Positions 12,552-22,545 of a stretch of DNA of 64,000 nt are shown here, piece by piece. The stretch covers positions 1-64,000 of the forward strand of contig VXAZ01006878.1 in the NCBI GenBank assembly GCA_013399875.1, in the 5' to 3' direction. Made by a program: the position numbers and the translations under genes. The DNA is from Gymnorhina tibicen. Taxonomy: Eukaryota > Chordata > Aves > Passeriformes > Artamidae. Each line of letters begins with the position of its first letter. Position 1 is the first letter of the stretch. The notes beneath the pieces are model-generated. The model was not told the DNA's origin, did no database searches, and saw nothing but the letters and a program-made list of their open reading frames with translations.

Positions 12552-13040
12552 TTTCCCATAATTAGAGGATCATGTACGTTGGAAGGGACCTCAGAAGATC
12601 TCCAGTCCAAGCTCCTGCTCACAGCTGAGTAAACATTGAATTGAGAACAGATTATTTAGGGCTTCCTCCAGTTGGGCCTTCAAAATCTCAAAGGATGGAG
12701 GTCCCACAATTTATTTGGGCTTAAATGTCTCATGCTGGATTTTTTTTCCCTTTAATCCAGATGGATCCTTCCCTGTCATGCATCACAACTTGGCTCTGTC
12801 CTCTTAACAAACTTGCTCAGAAGTGCTGTAAGGCAGCTATGAAATCCCTGCTGAGTATCCAGGCTGAACAAACCCAGCTCTCTCAGCCTTTCCTTGTACA
12901 GCATGTGCTCCAACCTCCTCCAACCTCCTGATCACTTTGCTGGCCTATATTGGACTCCCTGAAGTTTGTCAACAGCCTTATTTTTTTGGGGGCCCAGCTG
13001 GATGCAGTATTCCAGATGTAGCTGGATGAGCGCCAAGAAA
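12552..13040 (-). mobile_element. CR1 LINE, 3' part, diverged
   Basis: It reads as reverse-complement CR1: 'ttggaagggacctcagaaga' and 'tccagtccaagctcctgctc', then the pol-derived 'aacccagctctctcagcctt' and 'cagctggatgcagtattcca'. The divergence and the wording of the 3' end differ from the ATTCTATG-ended copies, suggesting an older or different CR1 subfamily. No intact frame remains. Confidence 0.88.
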
Positions 13041-13126
13041 TGGGAAAAAAGTATTTCTCCTGAAATATTAATTTTCCCTTTATTCCAATAACTTTTTTTT
13101 CCCTGGCTTCAAATCTGGTTGGGTTT

Positions 13127-13783
13127 TTGTTTGGTTTTTTTTGGTTAGAAAGTATCTCCCCAAAAAATGTAGTAGACATGTGCCCTACAATGCATGTTTG
13201 CTACTATTTACTTTATTTGCTTTTTGCATTAATTTTCTCTGATTTCTCTTGCCATTATTTTTCTTCCCTTTTGAATTTTGCACTTTCTTCCACTCTTTGT
13301 CAGAGATTGTCTTCTGGGTTTTGTTCTTTTATTATTAATATTATTATGTTTCCAGAGCTTTTCTGTATCAACCTTTGTACCTCTAAAATAGCCAGCTTTG
13401 GAGTAGTTACAGGAACTGTCAAGCATGAACCATCCTCTGCCTTCCAACAGTCTTGTTTATTTCTGAGTATTTACCCTCTAAGTTTAAATATCCTCAGCAT
13501 TCTCCAACAAACAGCATCCAATTCACAACATTCTCAATATGTTGAGAATATAAACTTGTATTTCTCTCTTCATATCCCTGGATCTCAAATAGTACCTTGT
13601 GGAAGGAGTTTCATGTGGAGCTGGCTATGGAAAATGTCAAGTTTCTTGATGAAAGCAGGAGGCTGTCCAGTTAAGAAGAGAGAATTCCAGCTTTCCACTC
13701 AGCAGAAGGCTTGGGGACAGCAGTTCCTAAGCAGACATGGGGGTTTGAAGTACCATGATTTCTCCCCACCAAAACACTGCTGA
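13127..13783 (+). other. Unrecognised 218-codon open frame, doubtful
   Basis: An uninterrupted frame of 218 codons in T-rich DNA just beyond the CR1 at 12.55-13.04 kb. The first 90 residues are rich in Phe, Leu, Ser, Cys and Ile, and would look like membrane segments if translated. The C-terminal third is more mixed. I recognise no domain. T-rich, A-poor sequence has few stop codons, so chance is a real explanation. There is no Kozak context, splice pattern or neighbouring gene that supports it. Confidence 0.12.
13530..13549. repeat. Short hairpin, 8-bp stem
   Basis: ATTCTCAA and TTGAGAAT form a perfect 8-bp inverted repeat around the loop TATG. It is probably coincidental but clean. Confidence 0.7.
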
Positions 13784-15452
13784 AGCAGGCAGGAAAGTAA
13801 TTAGGCCTAGTGTGCATTAATTACTTTTCCCATTTTTTAATTTTTTTAAACTTCAGGGGTGCTGGCAACCAGTGTAATAAAAGGAAGTATCTTTTTCAGC
13901 AACAGATCTTCCATGTGTCCCTGCATGGTAAACAGATGAGGAGGTAACCAAATACTTGCTGGGATACTGCTCATTATTTTGTTCTCAGCTAAATTAAACA
14001 CATAATATATTTCCAAAGTTTAGATTAATGGGATTGTGAATGGCCTCGGGGTCAGAAGAATATCCCAGTAAACAAGAAGTTTCCTGTTATCTGTTATTGT
14101 CTTTACAGATATATTTCTAGAATTGCAGCTTGCTAGTGAATGGGACATCTGCAGATAAGAGATGCTTTTGGTGGTAAAACTGAGTTTTGACCTCTCTATT
14201 CCATGATTTGTTTGATCTTAGCTCAACAGGAGTGAGTGGGAACACACTGGTTAGCAAAATGGCAAAACTTAGTGCTGAGTTTTGATTTATGTTTTCCGAA
14301 CTTTACTTTTGTACATCACCTTTGAGAGAAGGAGGCTGAAGACCTTTGCAGTAGCTACTTTCTGGTCATGAAATCATGGTCAGTATCTATTATTATAATA
14401 CTGAATCTACGATTGTTAATTGCCTTTGGGTTCAGTGAAGGACAGAGCCCAGGAGGAGTCTGTTTACCCATTCATTATTCTATCACCATATGTTCTCAAA
14501 TTCCCTGTCTCTTTCTTTCCCATTTGGAAAACAACGATAAAAACCTTGCCAATTCTTGAGATCTGCAGCTGAAAATCTCTGAATATTAGTTTGATTTTGC
14601 CTATCACATCCTGCTGCCAAGGGAATGATCTAAGAAGAGAGGCAGCACCTTTGCATATGCTCTGAACATGTTTTGCTTAAAAAGATTCCCAGTTACTGGT
14701 AGTTCATCCCTCTGCCATTTTGTCTCATCTTCCACCATATTGTCTCACAAAAGACAATATTAGGAAAGAGAGAACGGGAGGAGAGAAATGTAGACAGGGA
14801 AAGCAAAAAGGTTAATTAACAAGTTAGAAAAGTGAGTGGATGTTTTTGTTGCCTTTTCTCTTTCAAAGTAGGGCACCTGTTGAGCTGTGAAGCTTAACAA
14901 GGAGCAAGCAAGGGAAAAAAACAACAGCTCTGTTCCTTTGTACTGGCTCTTTCAGTATTCTGCTTGAAATTCGAGTGGCTGCTGGAAAGAAGCACTTCAC
15001 TCTGTTCTTCCCGATTTCTTTGTGCCCCTGTTTGTCATCATCAGGGGAAGGGAGAATAAAGACTGAAAGAAACGATGAAGAGCAATTGGAGATCACAGGG
15101 ATGAAACCCTCAGACTGCACCTGCAAGACCAGATTGTGAACACTGGTTCAATCTTCCTCACCAGTTTGGGATAACAAAACACATATACAGAGATGGAGTA
15201 CGGTTATGTGCCTGCAAACCCTTTGATTAAGTTTCCAGTATTTCCTAGCTTAAAAACTGGTTCTTCCCCTTCCTTCCTGCAGTTTCAGCACCTCTGGTTC
15301 TAGGTAACCAAAATTGCTGCCAACATGCTGGTATTTTACTTCTTCTGAAAAAAATTGCCTGTGAAGAACTTCCTGATACATCCTTAAGAAAGGAGCTTAG
15401 CAGGGATTACCAAAAAAAAAAGAGTGAAATAAATGAAAAAATTGTTGAAGAC
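13784..15452. other. Unique noncoding DNA
   Basis: No gene recognised. It has a 9-bp-stem hairpin at 14737-14760 (atattgtct / agacaatat, 6-nt loop) and ordinary AT-rich DNA otherwise. Confidence 0.45.
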
Positions 15453-16043
15453 ATGTTCTGGAAAAAAAGTTTTGCAAAGCCTTTTATTGATAGTAAGGGC
15501 AATAAACACCTTGAGTCTCAGGCATATGTGGGAACAGGAGCTGTGCAGTCATTTCTCCCAGGCCTTCTTCCCTTCCACTTGTCCAGCTTCTCACATACAC
15601 ATTGTCAATTTCTCCTATGTCTGCAGGAAAGTAACACACAGCTGAATTTTCAGGATCTGAACACAGTGCTTTTTCCTTGCAGAAGCCACAGAAATTCTTT
15701 TTCACCTCCATTATATCTTATTAGGGAAAGAGACTCAGTCATTACCAATATTAGTGCCACACAAAAGCCTCTGGGAAGCTGTGAAGTAAAGAAATACAAG
15801 ATCCCCCCAAAAAACAGGTCAATGTCAGCACAAATTACTTTTTTTGCAAAGGCTTCAGGAAGAAAGAAGGATACCCCCAACAAACAAACTGTATTCATTT
15901 CATTCCTCTTCTGTAATTGCACTCTCTTTTTAACTCTGTCCCAAGCCTTTCAACCAGACAGGTTAGATAATAGTTCAGATTGTTACAAAATTGTCTGTTT
16001 TCTTTGCAAACTGTTTCACCCACCTGTTTTTCCAAAGTTTTAG
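15453..16043 (+). other. Unrecognised 196-codon open frame, doubtful
   Basis: A stop-free frame of 196 codons beginning MFWKKSFAKPF. Two minus-strand frames of 75 and 90 codons overlap it. Residue composition is mixed, and no signal peptide, domain or catalytic motif is evident. Stop-poor stretches on both strands together suggest base composition rather than coding. A degraded exon or retrogene cannot be excluded. Confidence 0.12.
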
Positions 16044-16202
16044 CTCTACTGAGTTACTGTAAACTTGGAGAGTGTGTGTAGTAAATTATTTGGCACACTT
16101 CTGTTTTCAAGCTGTCCCACTCATGAAGCAGCTGATCATCCTTTATTCTATGATTAATAGATGCCTATTGGGAAAATTGTGTTACGTGCTGCATTTAAAA
16201 CC

Positions 16203-16379
16203 ATAGAATCATTTGGGTTGGAAAAGACCTCTAAGATCACCCAGTCCAACAATTAACCTAACATTGAATGTGTCATCCCCTACTAAACCATGTCCCTAAG
16301 CATCACATCTACATGTCTTTTAAACCTCTCCAAGGATGGTGAATCAACCACTTCTCCAGGCAGCCTGTGCCAGTACATT
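16203..16379 (-). mobile_element. CR1 LINE 3' fragment
   Basis: It starts with reversed ATTCTATG ('catagaatcatttgggttgg') and continues through 'gaaaagacctctaagatcac' and 'cttctccaggcagcctgtgc'. This is the CR1 group whose 3' end reads GATCTTAGAGGTCTTTTCCAACC. It is followed after about 20 bases by an AAAC repeat. Confidence 0.9.
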
Positions 16380-16400
16380 AGTACTTAGCTCTGTTCAATT

Positions 16401-16422
16401 AAAAACAAACAAACAAACAAAC
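16401..16422. repeat. (AAAC)n simple repeat
   Basis: Five CAAA/AAAC units (aaaaacaaacaaacaaacaa) just beyond the CR1 fragment. Confidence 0.85.
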
Positions 16423-17653
16423 CCCAATAAAACAGTTCAGCCCCACTCTTTGCAAATGCTCTGTGTCAGATTCCTGTTGGAATGCAATCTGTAGTAGAGA
16501 GGGGCTGTATGTTGAAGGCCCTTAGACTGAGTGTTTTAAAGACAGAACTATGAGAATCAAGGGCCCTCTTGCCTTTTCCCCACTTTTACATCACTGAAAT
16601 TTCACTGGTTTCAGTGAAATTGTTCATGACTTATGTCACTTAATTGAGAAAAGGATGAGGTCAGTCATTTCTAGTTCTGCACAAGGGTAGAGGCTTTACC
16701 AAATAGTAAAACAAGGTACAGATAGGTACTTTTGGAAAGACAATATACAGGCAGATAGCATTATGCTTCCTTATAGCTAATAAAAGACTGATACTTCTGG
16801 TAAAATATGCAAATAGCCATTTCCCTCTGAGAAAAGCTTAGTTAAGAGAAATGATCCCTCTTAGCTCTTTGGTCAGATCATCTGGTAGCCCCTGAAGTTC
16901 TTGTGATAAGGACATGATTCAGAGAGACACACCTGCCTGTGCTTTTCAGCAGTCATTTCAGCAGAATTGCTAAGTAGCTCAACTGCTTTGCTGGCTGGAG
17001 CAAGAGAAATCAAACCATCAGGTGAGGGATTCTGCAAAATCTGAATGTTCAGGACTGCATAAGATTTTCAGGAGATTAAAGGAAAAAAAAAGATACTGCT
17101 GCAGCTCAGTTTCAGTTTGAAGCTGGATGTAGCTTTGCATTTAGTAGAGTTAATTTCTAGTTTTCTTTGGTGTAGAGGACCCATGAGGACAGGAAATCTT
17201 GCTGACTGTGTCCCATGTAGCCCAGTCTTAAACCATAGACATAAGTGGCAATAAAAGATGTTTAGTGGGATGGTGTGAGTGAAGCAACTATAATAGTCTC
17301 AAGCTTGCTGATATCTGTATACGGCCTAGAAAGTATGTTATACTGAATCCAAAAATATAAGAGCACTCCTCAAGCCTTGAAAAAGGCGTAAAACTTCCAT
17401 GTGATTAAAGTATTATTCCTACTTTAAAGATGATGCATATAGACTAATTGATTTGTCCAGCTGAGAGGAACACAACCCAGGTGACCACCTCCATATTCCT
17501 TGTACTTTAACTATAAGGACACTACATACGTTGCAATTAGATTAGATGATATGCAAAATAGACCCCTTCACAATGCTCTTCAGCTATGTTAGCTTCTTTA
17601 TGCTGCCATGCCAAACTGTTGGGGTTGCTTATTTTACAGTCACCAAGAGAACC
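16423..17653. other. Unique noncoding DNA
   Basis: No gene recognised. It includes a 10-bp-stem hairpin at 16598-16621. Confidence 0.45.
16598..16621. repeat. Hairpin, 10-bp perfect stem
   Basis: AATTTCACTG and CAGTGAAATT pair perfectly around the loop GTTT. A third partial copy (actgaaat) lies immediately upstream, so alternative foldings are possible. Confidence 0.75.
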
Positions 17654-17736
17654 AAAAAAAAAAAAAAAAAAAAGATGACNNNNNNNNNNNNNNNNNNNNN
17701 NNNNNNNNNNNNNNNNNNAAAAAAAAAAAAAAAAAA
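17654..17736. other. Assembly gap (39 N) inside poly-A
   Basis: N occupies 17680-17718. It is preceded by A20 and GATGAC, and followed by A18 and GATGC. The poly-A plus GATG unit therefore appears on both sides, as expected when reads through a homopolymer are misjoined. Open frames crossing it are meaningless. Confidence 0.97.
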
Positions 17737-18220
17737 GATGCACTTGCTCTGACAGTTTAAATATTCAAAATAAATCATGAGTTTCTGCCATGTGGAAACA
17801 AAAAACTAATGATACAGTGAAAGGCTACATTTCCATAACTCTTACTTGCATCTACATATTTCCCATTTGAAAGTCAATGGGAACCGTGTGGCTAAGTGCT
17901 ATGTGACTCTGAGAAACACAAAGGCAGCCTGCCTCCTCCTTGGCAGCCACAGCTCTGTCCTCCCGCTAAGGAATCACCTATGTGATTTGCATCTGATTTC
18001 CTTGCTAACCTGCTAGAGAACTGGAGCCAAATAGGAGGAGATGCACCAACAGGACCTGAATATTTAGCAGCATGAGAAGGAGGAGTAATTGATTCCCGTT
18101 TTGGCCATGCTGGTGTAGCTCCTTTTTGCACAGTCAGGAGGGAAATGGAGTTGAGTTAAGCTAATCTATTCATCAGCTGTTGGCCTCTCTAGAGGAGACT
18201 TTTAACCCTGTAAATATCTT
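17737..18220. other. Unique noncoding DNA
   Basis: No feature recognised between the gap and the next CR1. Confidence 0.4.
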
Positions 18221-18468
18221 AGAATCATATAATCACAAAATGTTTAGATTGGAAAAAACCTCTAAGACCACCAAGTCCAACCATTAACCTGGCACTGCCA
18301 AGTCCACCATTAAACCATGTCCTAAAATGCCACATACACCAGTCTTTTAAAAATCTCCAGGGATGGTGACTGCACCACTTCTCTGAGCAGCCTGTTCCAG
18401 TGCTTGCCAACCCTTTTGAAAAAGAAATTTTTCCTAATGATTATGATCTAATTCCAACGAGCTTCAGG
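18221..18468 (-). mobile_element. CR1 LINE 3' fragment
   Basis: Reverse-complement CR1: 'agaatcatataatcacaaaa', 'aaaaacctctaagaccacca', then 'cctgttccagtgcttgccaa' and 'aaatttttcctaatgattat'. It belongs to the group ending in GAGGTCTTTTCCAACC. It is truncated within the pol tail. Confidence 0.9.
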
Positions 18469-19198
18469 TAAACCCTTAATATATGGAAATCTACTTTTCC
18501 ATCTATATCAGACTGATGAAAAGTACACTTCAACAGTGGGATGATATTCTCTAATAGTAGATGGTTAAATAATAACATGGCTGCTTGGACACTTTTCTAG
18601 TGCATATAGCTGGCTTGGTGCCACCAGAGTTCCTTCATCTCTGTACGGCAGAATAAGGAGATGACCAAATATTCAATGTATAGATAAACAAACTAATGCC
18701 AGAATTTGGTTCTACTCTCTGCAATGTCATATAAAGTAATGTCAAACTGGTTCTTTGAAGGTGCACTCTCAACTTGTTTATTTTTTCATTCATTAAAGGA
18801 AAATCAGTTTCCAACTGTGCATGCTTTGTCCTGATTTCTTTAGTACTATTTGATTAAGAAAAAGAGCAAGAGTGTTTAAAGCTTATTTCAATTCTTTTGA
18901 AAGCTCAGTACAGTAAGGGAGAAATACATGAAGCCTACAGTAAGGGAGAAATACATGAAGCTGTTGCAGGGAAGTCTAACCAGTCACAGGCTTTCCCAAT
19001 CACTAGAGTCCTCTGCCAAGGACCACACCCTACTCTTATAGTCTATCTGGTTGCACCAGGAAAAAATAAAAAAAAATAAGAATTACCAAGATTTGTGCAA
19101 TGCACAGATAAAAAGCAAAAATATCTGGGTTTAGGCTTCTTTTTTCAAAAATTAGGTTAATGTAGTCTCACTGTTCTCATATGAGTAACGTTGCCCTC
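18469..19198. other. Unique DNA with a 27-bp tandem duplication
   Basis: No gene recognised. The only structure is the tandem duplication described separately. Confidence 0.45.
18909..18960. repeat. 27-bp tandem duplication
   Basis: A 27-bp unit, tacagtaagggagaaataca plus tgaagcc, is followed at once by a copy identical over 25 bp. Because 27 is a multiple of three, the plus frame repeats YSKGEIHEA exactly, but the surrounding 60-codon frame has no other support. Confidence 0.95.
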
Positions 19199-19296
19199 AC
19201 GGACATGGTTTACTGGTGGACTCGGCAGTGCAGGGTTAGTGGTTGGACTTGATAATCTTAGGAATCTTTTCCAACCTAAATGACTCCATGATTCTC
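19199..19296 (+). mobile_element. CR1 LINE, extreme 3' end
   Basis: It shows 'acggacatggtttactggtg', 'gtggttggacttgataatct' and 'tttccaacctaaatgactcc', then ATGATTCT. This is the last 100 bp of a CR1 with the GACATGGTTTAGTGG-type tail. Confidence 0.9.
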
Positions 19297-20476
19297 TTTC
19301 TCTTTTTGTCAATGCTCCTGCTACCACTTCTCAGTCAAATAACCGTCCCAAAGGTTGTTTGGGTCCTGCAGTGAAGGTGACCCTCTGGGCAATCTAAGCC
19401 GGGGGGCTCAGGAAGAGCCTTGCAAGAGAGAAGCATGGAATCACAGGACAGGCTGAAAGTGTGACTCCAGCTGGAGTCTGCTCATTTCTAGGCACACCAA
19501 AACCTAATTACAGGACACAGCCCCATGAATAAATACGTGTCTATCAATTTCTATTAAAATCGGCTTTCCTGGCCTTAATGCTGCAGTGGGCCTTGAGGCG
19601 GGATACACACAAGCCACTGAGTTTGTTAAGGCTGTGGTTTTAACTTCTGTGAAACATAAACATCTGATTACTTCCTAGGGTGTTCTGAGTGATGAGAAAT
19701 TAATTTTTCGTAAATGTTTTGCAATCCCAGGAGTTACACAGATGGGAAACCTTATCATTCATAATGTAGGGCCCCCTGACACAGAAAACTCTTCTGCCAT
19801 TCTTAATCCATTTGCTAATTCAGCACCATTACAATTTCAAAATCGACATGCATTTACAAAATAACTTGAGTGACAATCAGGACTGCTATGGACCTCCAGG
19901 TTAGCAATTAAAGAACTATTAGCAATGTGGATTTAGTAATTTAAGTTGTTTGTGGTTAATGTTGGTTTTGTTGGGGGTTTTTCTATGTTTTAATTCAGTA
20001 GATGTAAAACCAACTAGTGTTTAGCCATGAAAAAGGGAATTTGAGTTTCCTGCTTGAAAATATAACATAATGGCTTCAGGTCTCACAGACTGATTAAGCT
20101 CAGCTGCTGAAGGAGGCGGGATTATCATGTCACAGGGCTGCCTCTTCTAAGGCCCCTTGTAGGGCCACAAAAGGTTAAAAGAAAGCTGAGGAGAGGGCAG
20201 TTTCACTGCATTTAAACCAGTCTGCTTTATTCATTATTCAAGTGGCTGTGTTGTCCCAGAAATTTTCAAGTAGTGATTTCCTGGGGAAAAAAAAATCATT
20301 CTTTTTAGCTTTTCTATCTTATATTTCACTTTAACCTTCTATCCTTATTTCCCTTGATTTTAAAGCATAAATACATGCTTCCTTGCTTCTTTGGGAGTGA
20401 AGTGTGCCTTACTCCGAAACACTCCTTTAGAACATTTACAAGTGATCAGTTTTACCCTAATGCTTCTATTGCTAAA
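19297..20476. other. Unique DNA, possible conserved noncoding block
   Basis: No gene recognised. About 19540-19900 has even composition, without repeats or frames, and contains short TAAT and CATAAAC-type words. I list it as a candidate conserved element only by appearance. Confidence 0.3.
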
Positions 20477-20557
20477 AGGGTCCCTGTCCATGGCAGGGAG
20501 GTTGCAAATAGATGAACTTTAAGGTCCCTTCCAACCTGAACCATTCTGTGGTTCTGA
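20477..20557 (+). mobile_element. CR1 LINE, extreme 3' end
   Basis: It shows 'gtccctgtccatggcaggga', 'gatgaactttaaggtccctt' and 'ccaacctgaaccattctgtg', the classic CR1 3' terminus, about 80 bp. Confidence 0.92.
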
Positions 20558-21220
20558 TTTTATTAATTTTATTTTATCATTAAAGATCGCTGCTGGTGAA
20601 CAAGGGATTTTAAGCAATCAAGGAAGCTTGCCTTGAGGAGCAGGGGACCTGTCTTCTGAGTCAAGGAGGGAGTCTCCAGATCAGCAAGGACTATATAAAT
20701 TGCAGCCTTGGGGCCTGGGTTGACATAGGTTGGTGGCCTTTGTGGCAAGCAATTAATTATTAATTGAAGTGCTATTGTCAGTGAAGGTCCTGTGCTACAC
20801 TCAGACCCTGCCATGGGACAGGAGATTACTCAGCACCACTGAGAAAGATGTTGGGGGTTGGTTCCCTGGTACACACATGGGGTTCTGTAAGATTTGTCAT
20901 TGCATGAGCGCCACTCACATCAGGGTTTGGCAGCAAAGGGAAGGTTTTGCCTTTTGGTGGTGTGTTCAGAGCACTAGAGAATTCATCTTTCTGATTATTG
21001 TACCATCAAAATGTCCTCCTGAGGCTCAAGGGAAGAGGTGCACCATGAACGGCAGGCACGTCTCCCTCTCACACTCCCTTTGAGCTCTGAAAACTCTTTT
21101 CACTTCTCCCTGGGCTGGCAGCAGGCAGTGAGAAGAGGCTGACTTTCCCTATCACCTTTTTCTTTGATGCATTCCTTTCAGCCTTGAAAGACATCACCTT
21201 TGGGTGAAATGACCAGTAAA

Positions 21221-21244
21221 AGCATGGAAATATATTTCCATGCT
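21221..21244. repeat. Perfect 24-bp palindrome
   Basis: AGCATGGAAATA is followed directly by its reverse complement, TATTTCCATGCT, with no spacer. It can extrude as a 12-bp cruciform. It also forms inverted GGAA/TTCC (ETS-type) half-sites. Confidence 0.95.
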
Positions 21245-22484
21245 CAGCCTTCATTAGAGTCCAGCAGCTCATCTGTGTATTTAATGAAATTGAATCTGAG
21301 CTTAAAATTTATAAGCAAAAAGAAATTGTTGGAGGAAAAGCTACAGGAAAACCGTTTATTCAGAAATCCATGACATTCTATAGACTTTATATAAAGAAAA
21401 GACAAAGGTAGTTGGCTGGTGTGTGGAGTTGAGTTCCATAGAGGTGGAGATGCTTGTGGAAGGCTTCAGAGGGTAGGCTTCCCATGAGCCCTGATGCCTC
21501 CACATCCTCTCTATAGAGGGAAAACTGGGAGACCAGAAATCCCCAGCACAGCTGGGCACTGCAAACTCATAGCATTTCCATAGTGGGTGATCTCTCATCC
21601 TGCTCAAAGTCAGTACTAACACACACAGATCGTCGCCAAAATCTCAAGAAAAGATGGTGAGATAATGGGAAAGCACAGCCTGAGGTCTGTAAGGACTGGA
21701 GACTTTCTGAAAGCTTCAGTGGGCTGTTGGGCCCACTTCAGAAATAATGCATAGGCACAGGTTTAAATGTGTGCTGGAATCCCATGGGTATCTTTAAGAC
21801 CTTAAAGATGCCCCAATATCAAGAGATTTCCTTTGAAATCAGGACGACCATTTCTTTCTTGCCAAATCAGGACTCAGGCACTTTCTTGTATGCAAGTCTA
21901 AAGCAGCAAGGGCAAATGCCACCAGTTGCACTTTCCTATCAGAAAGACATTTAAGGGAGAATACTAACTAAGGAAAACCAAAATATTTAGTAAACTCTAA
22001 AGTGCTTCATAGACTTGCCTTGATTTATGTCACTTATGCATTTTCTGGTTTTGCAAATCTTAAGAAACACATGGCAGTGCTTACACTCCTCCCATCCTCA
22101 GGCTGCAGTTCTAAGGAGGAAGATTTTATTTATATCCCCCACTTTTCTTGATATATACAACCTGCCATAGTAGAAAATGTAACTTTGGCTATGGCAATGC
22201 TTTATTTAGCATTTGATTATGGGAAGCTTTTTTTTTTAAATTTAGAATATTCTCATCTTTGCACTGGCAACCACAGGGTGTTATCACCAATCTCTTTGGA
22301 CAGTCCAGGAACTATGTATCTAAAGAGTAGCAGTATTTACCTTAAGAATATATGTCTACCTTCAACCCATGATCTCCACAGAGGTTCTCTCAAGCTCATG
22401 AGATGGCTTCCAGACTATGAAATGAAGGGGGAAAATATTGCAGAGGGTTATTATTTTATTTCATATTTTTTATTTATTTATAGG

Positions 22485-22545
22485 ATACATGATGTATATA
22501 ACATACTATATATGGTATATTACATGTTATATATTATATTCTGAA
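22485..22545. repeat. AT-rich palindromic tract
   Basis: Mostly TATA and ATAT words with an 8-bp inverted repeat (tataacat 22497-22504 / atgttata 22524-22531). Confidence 0.7.

Noticed and set aside
17537..17752. Open frames crossing the N gap
   Set aside because: They run through unknown bases and poly-A, so they have no meaning as genes.
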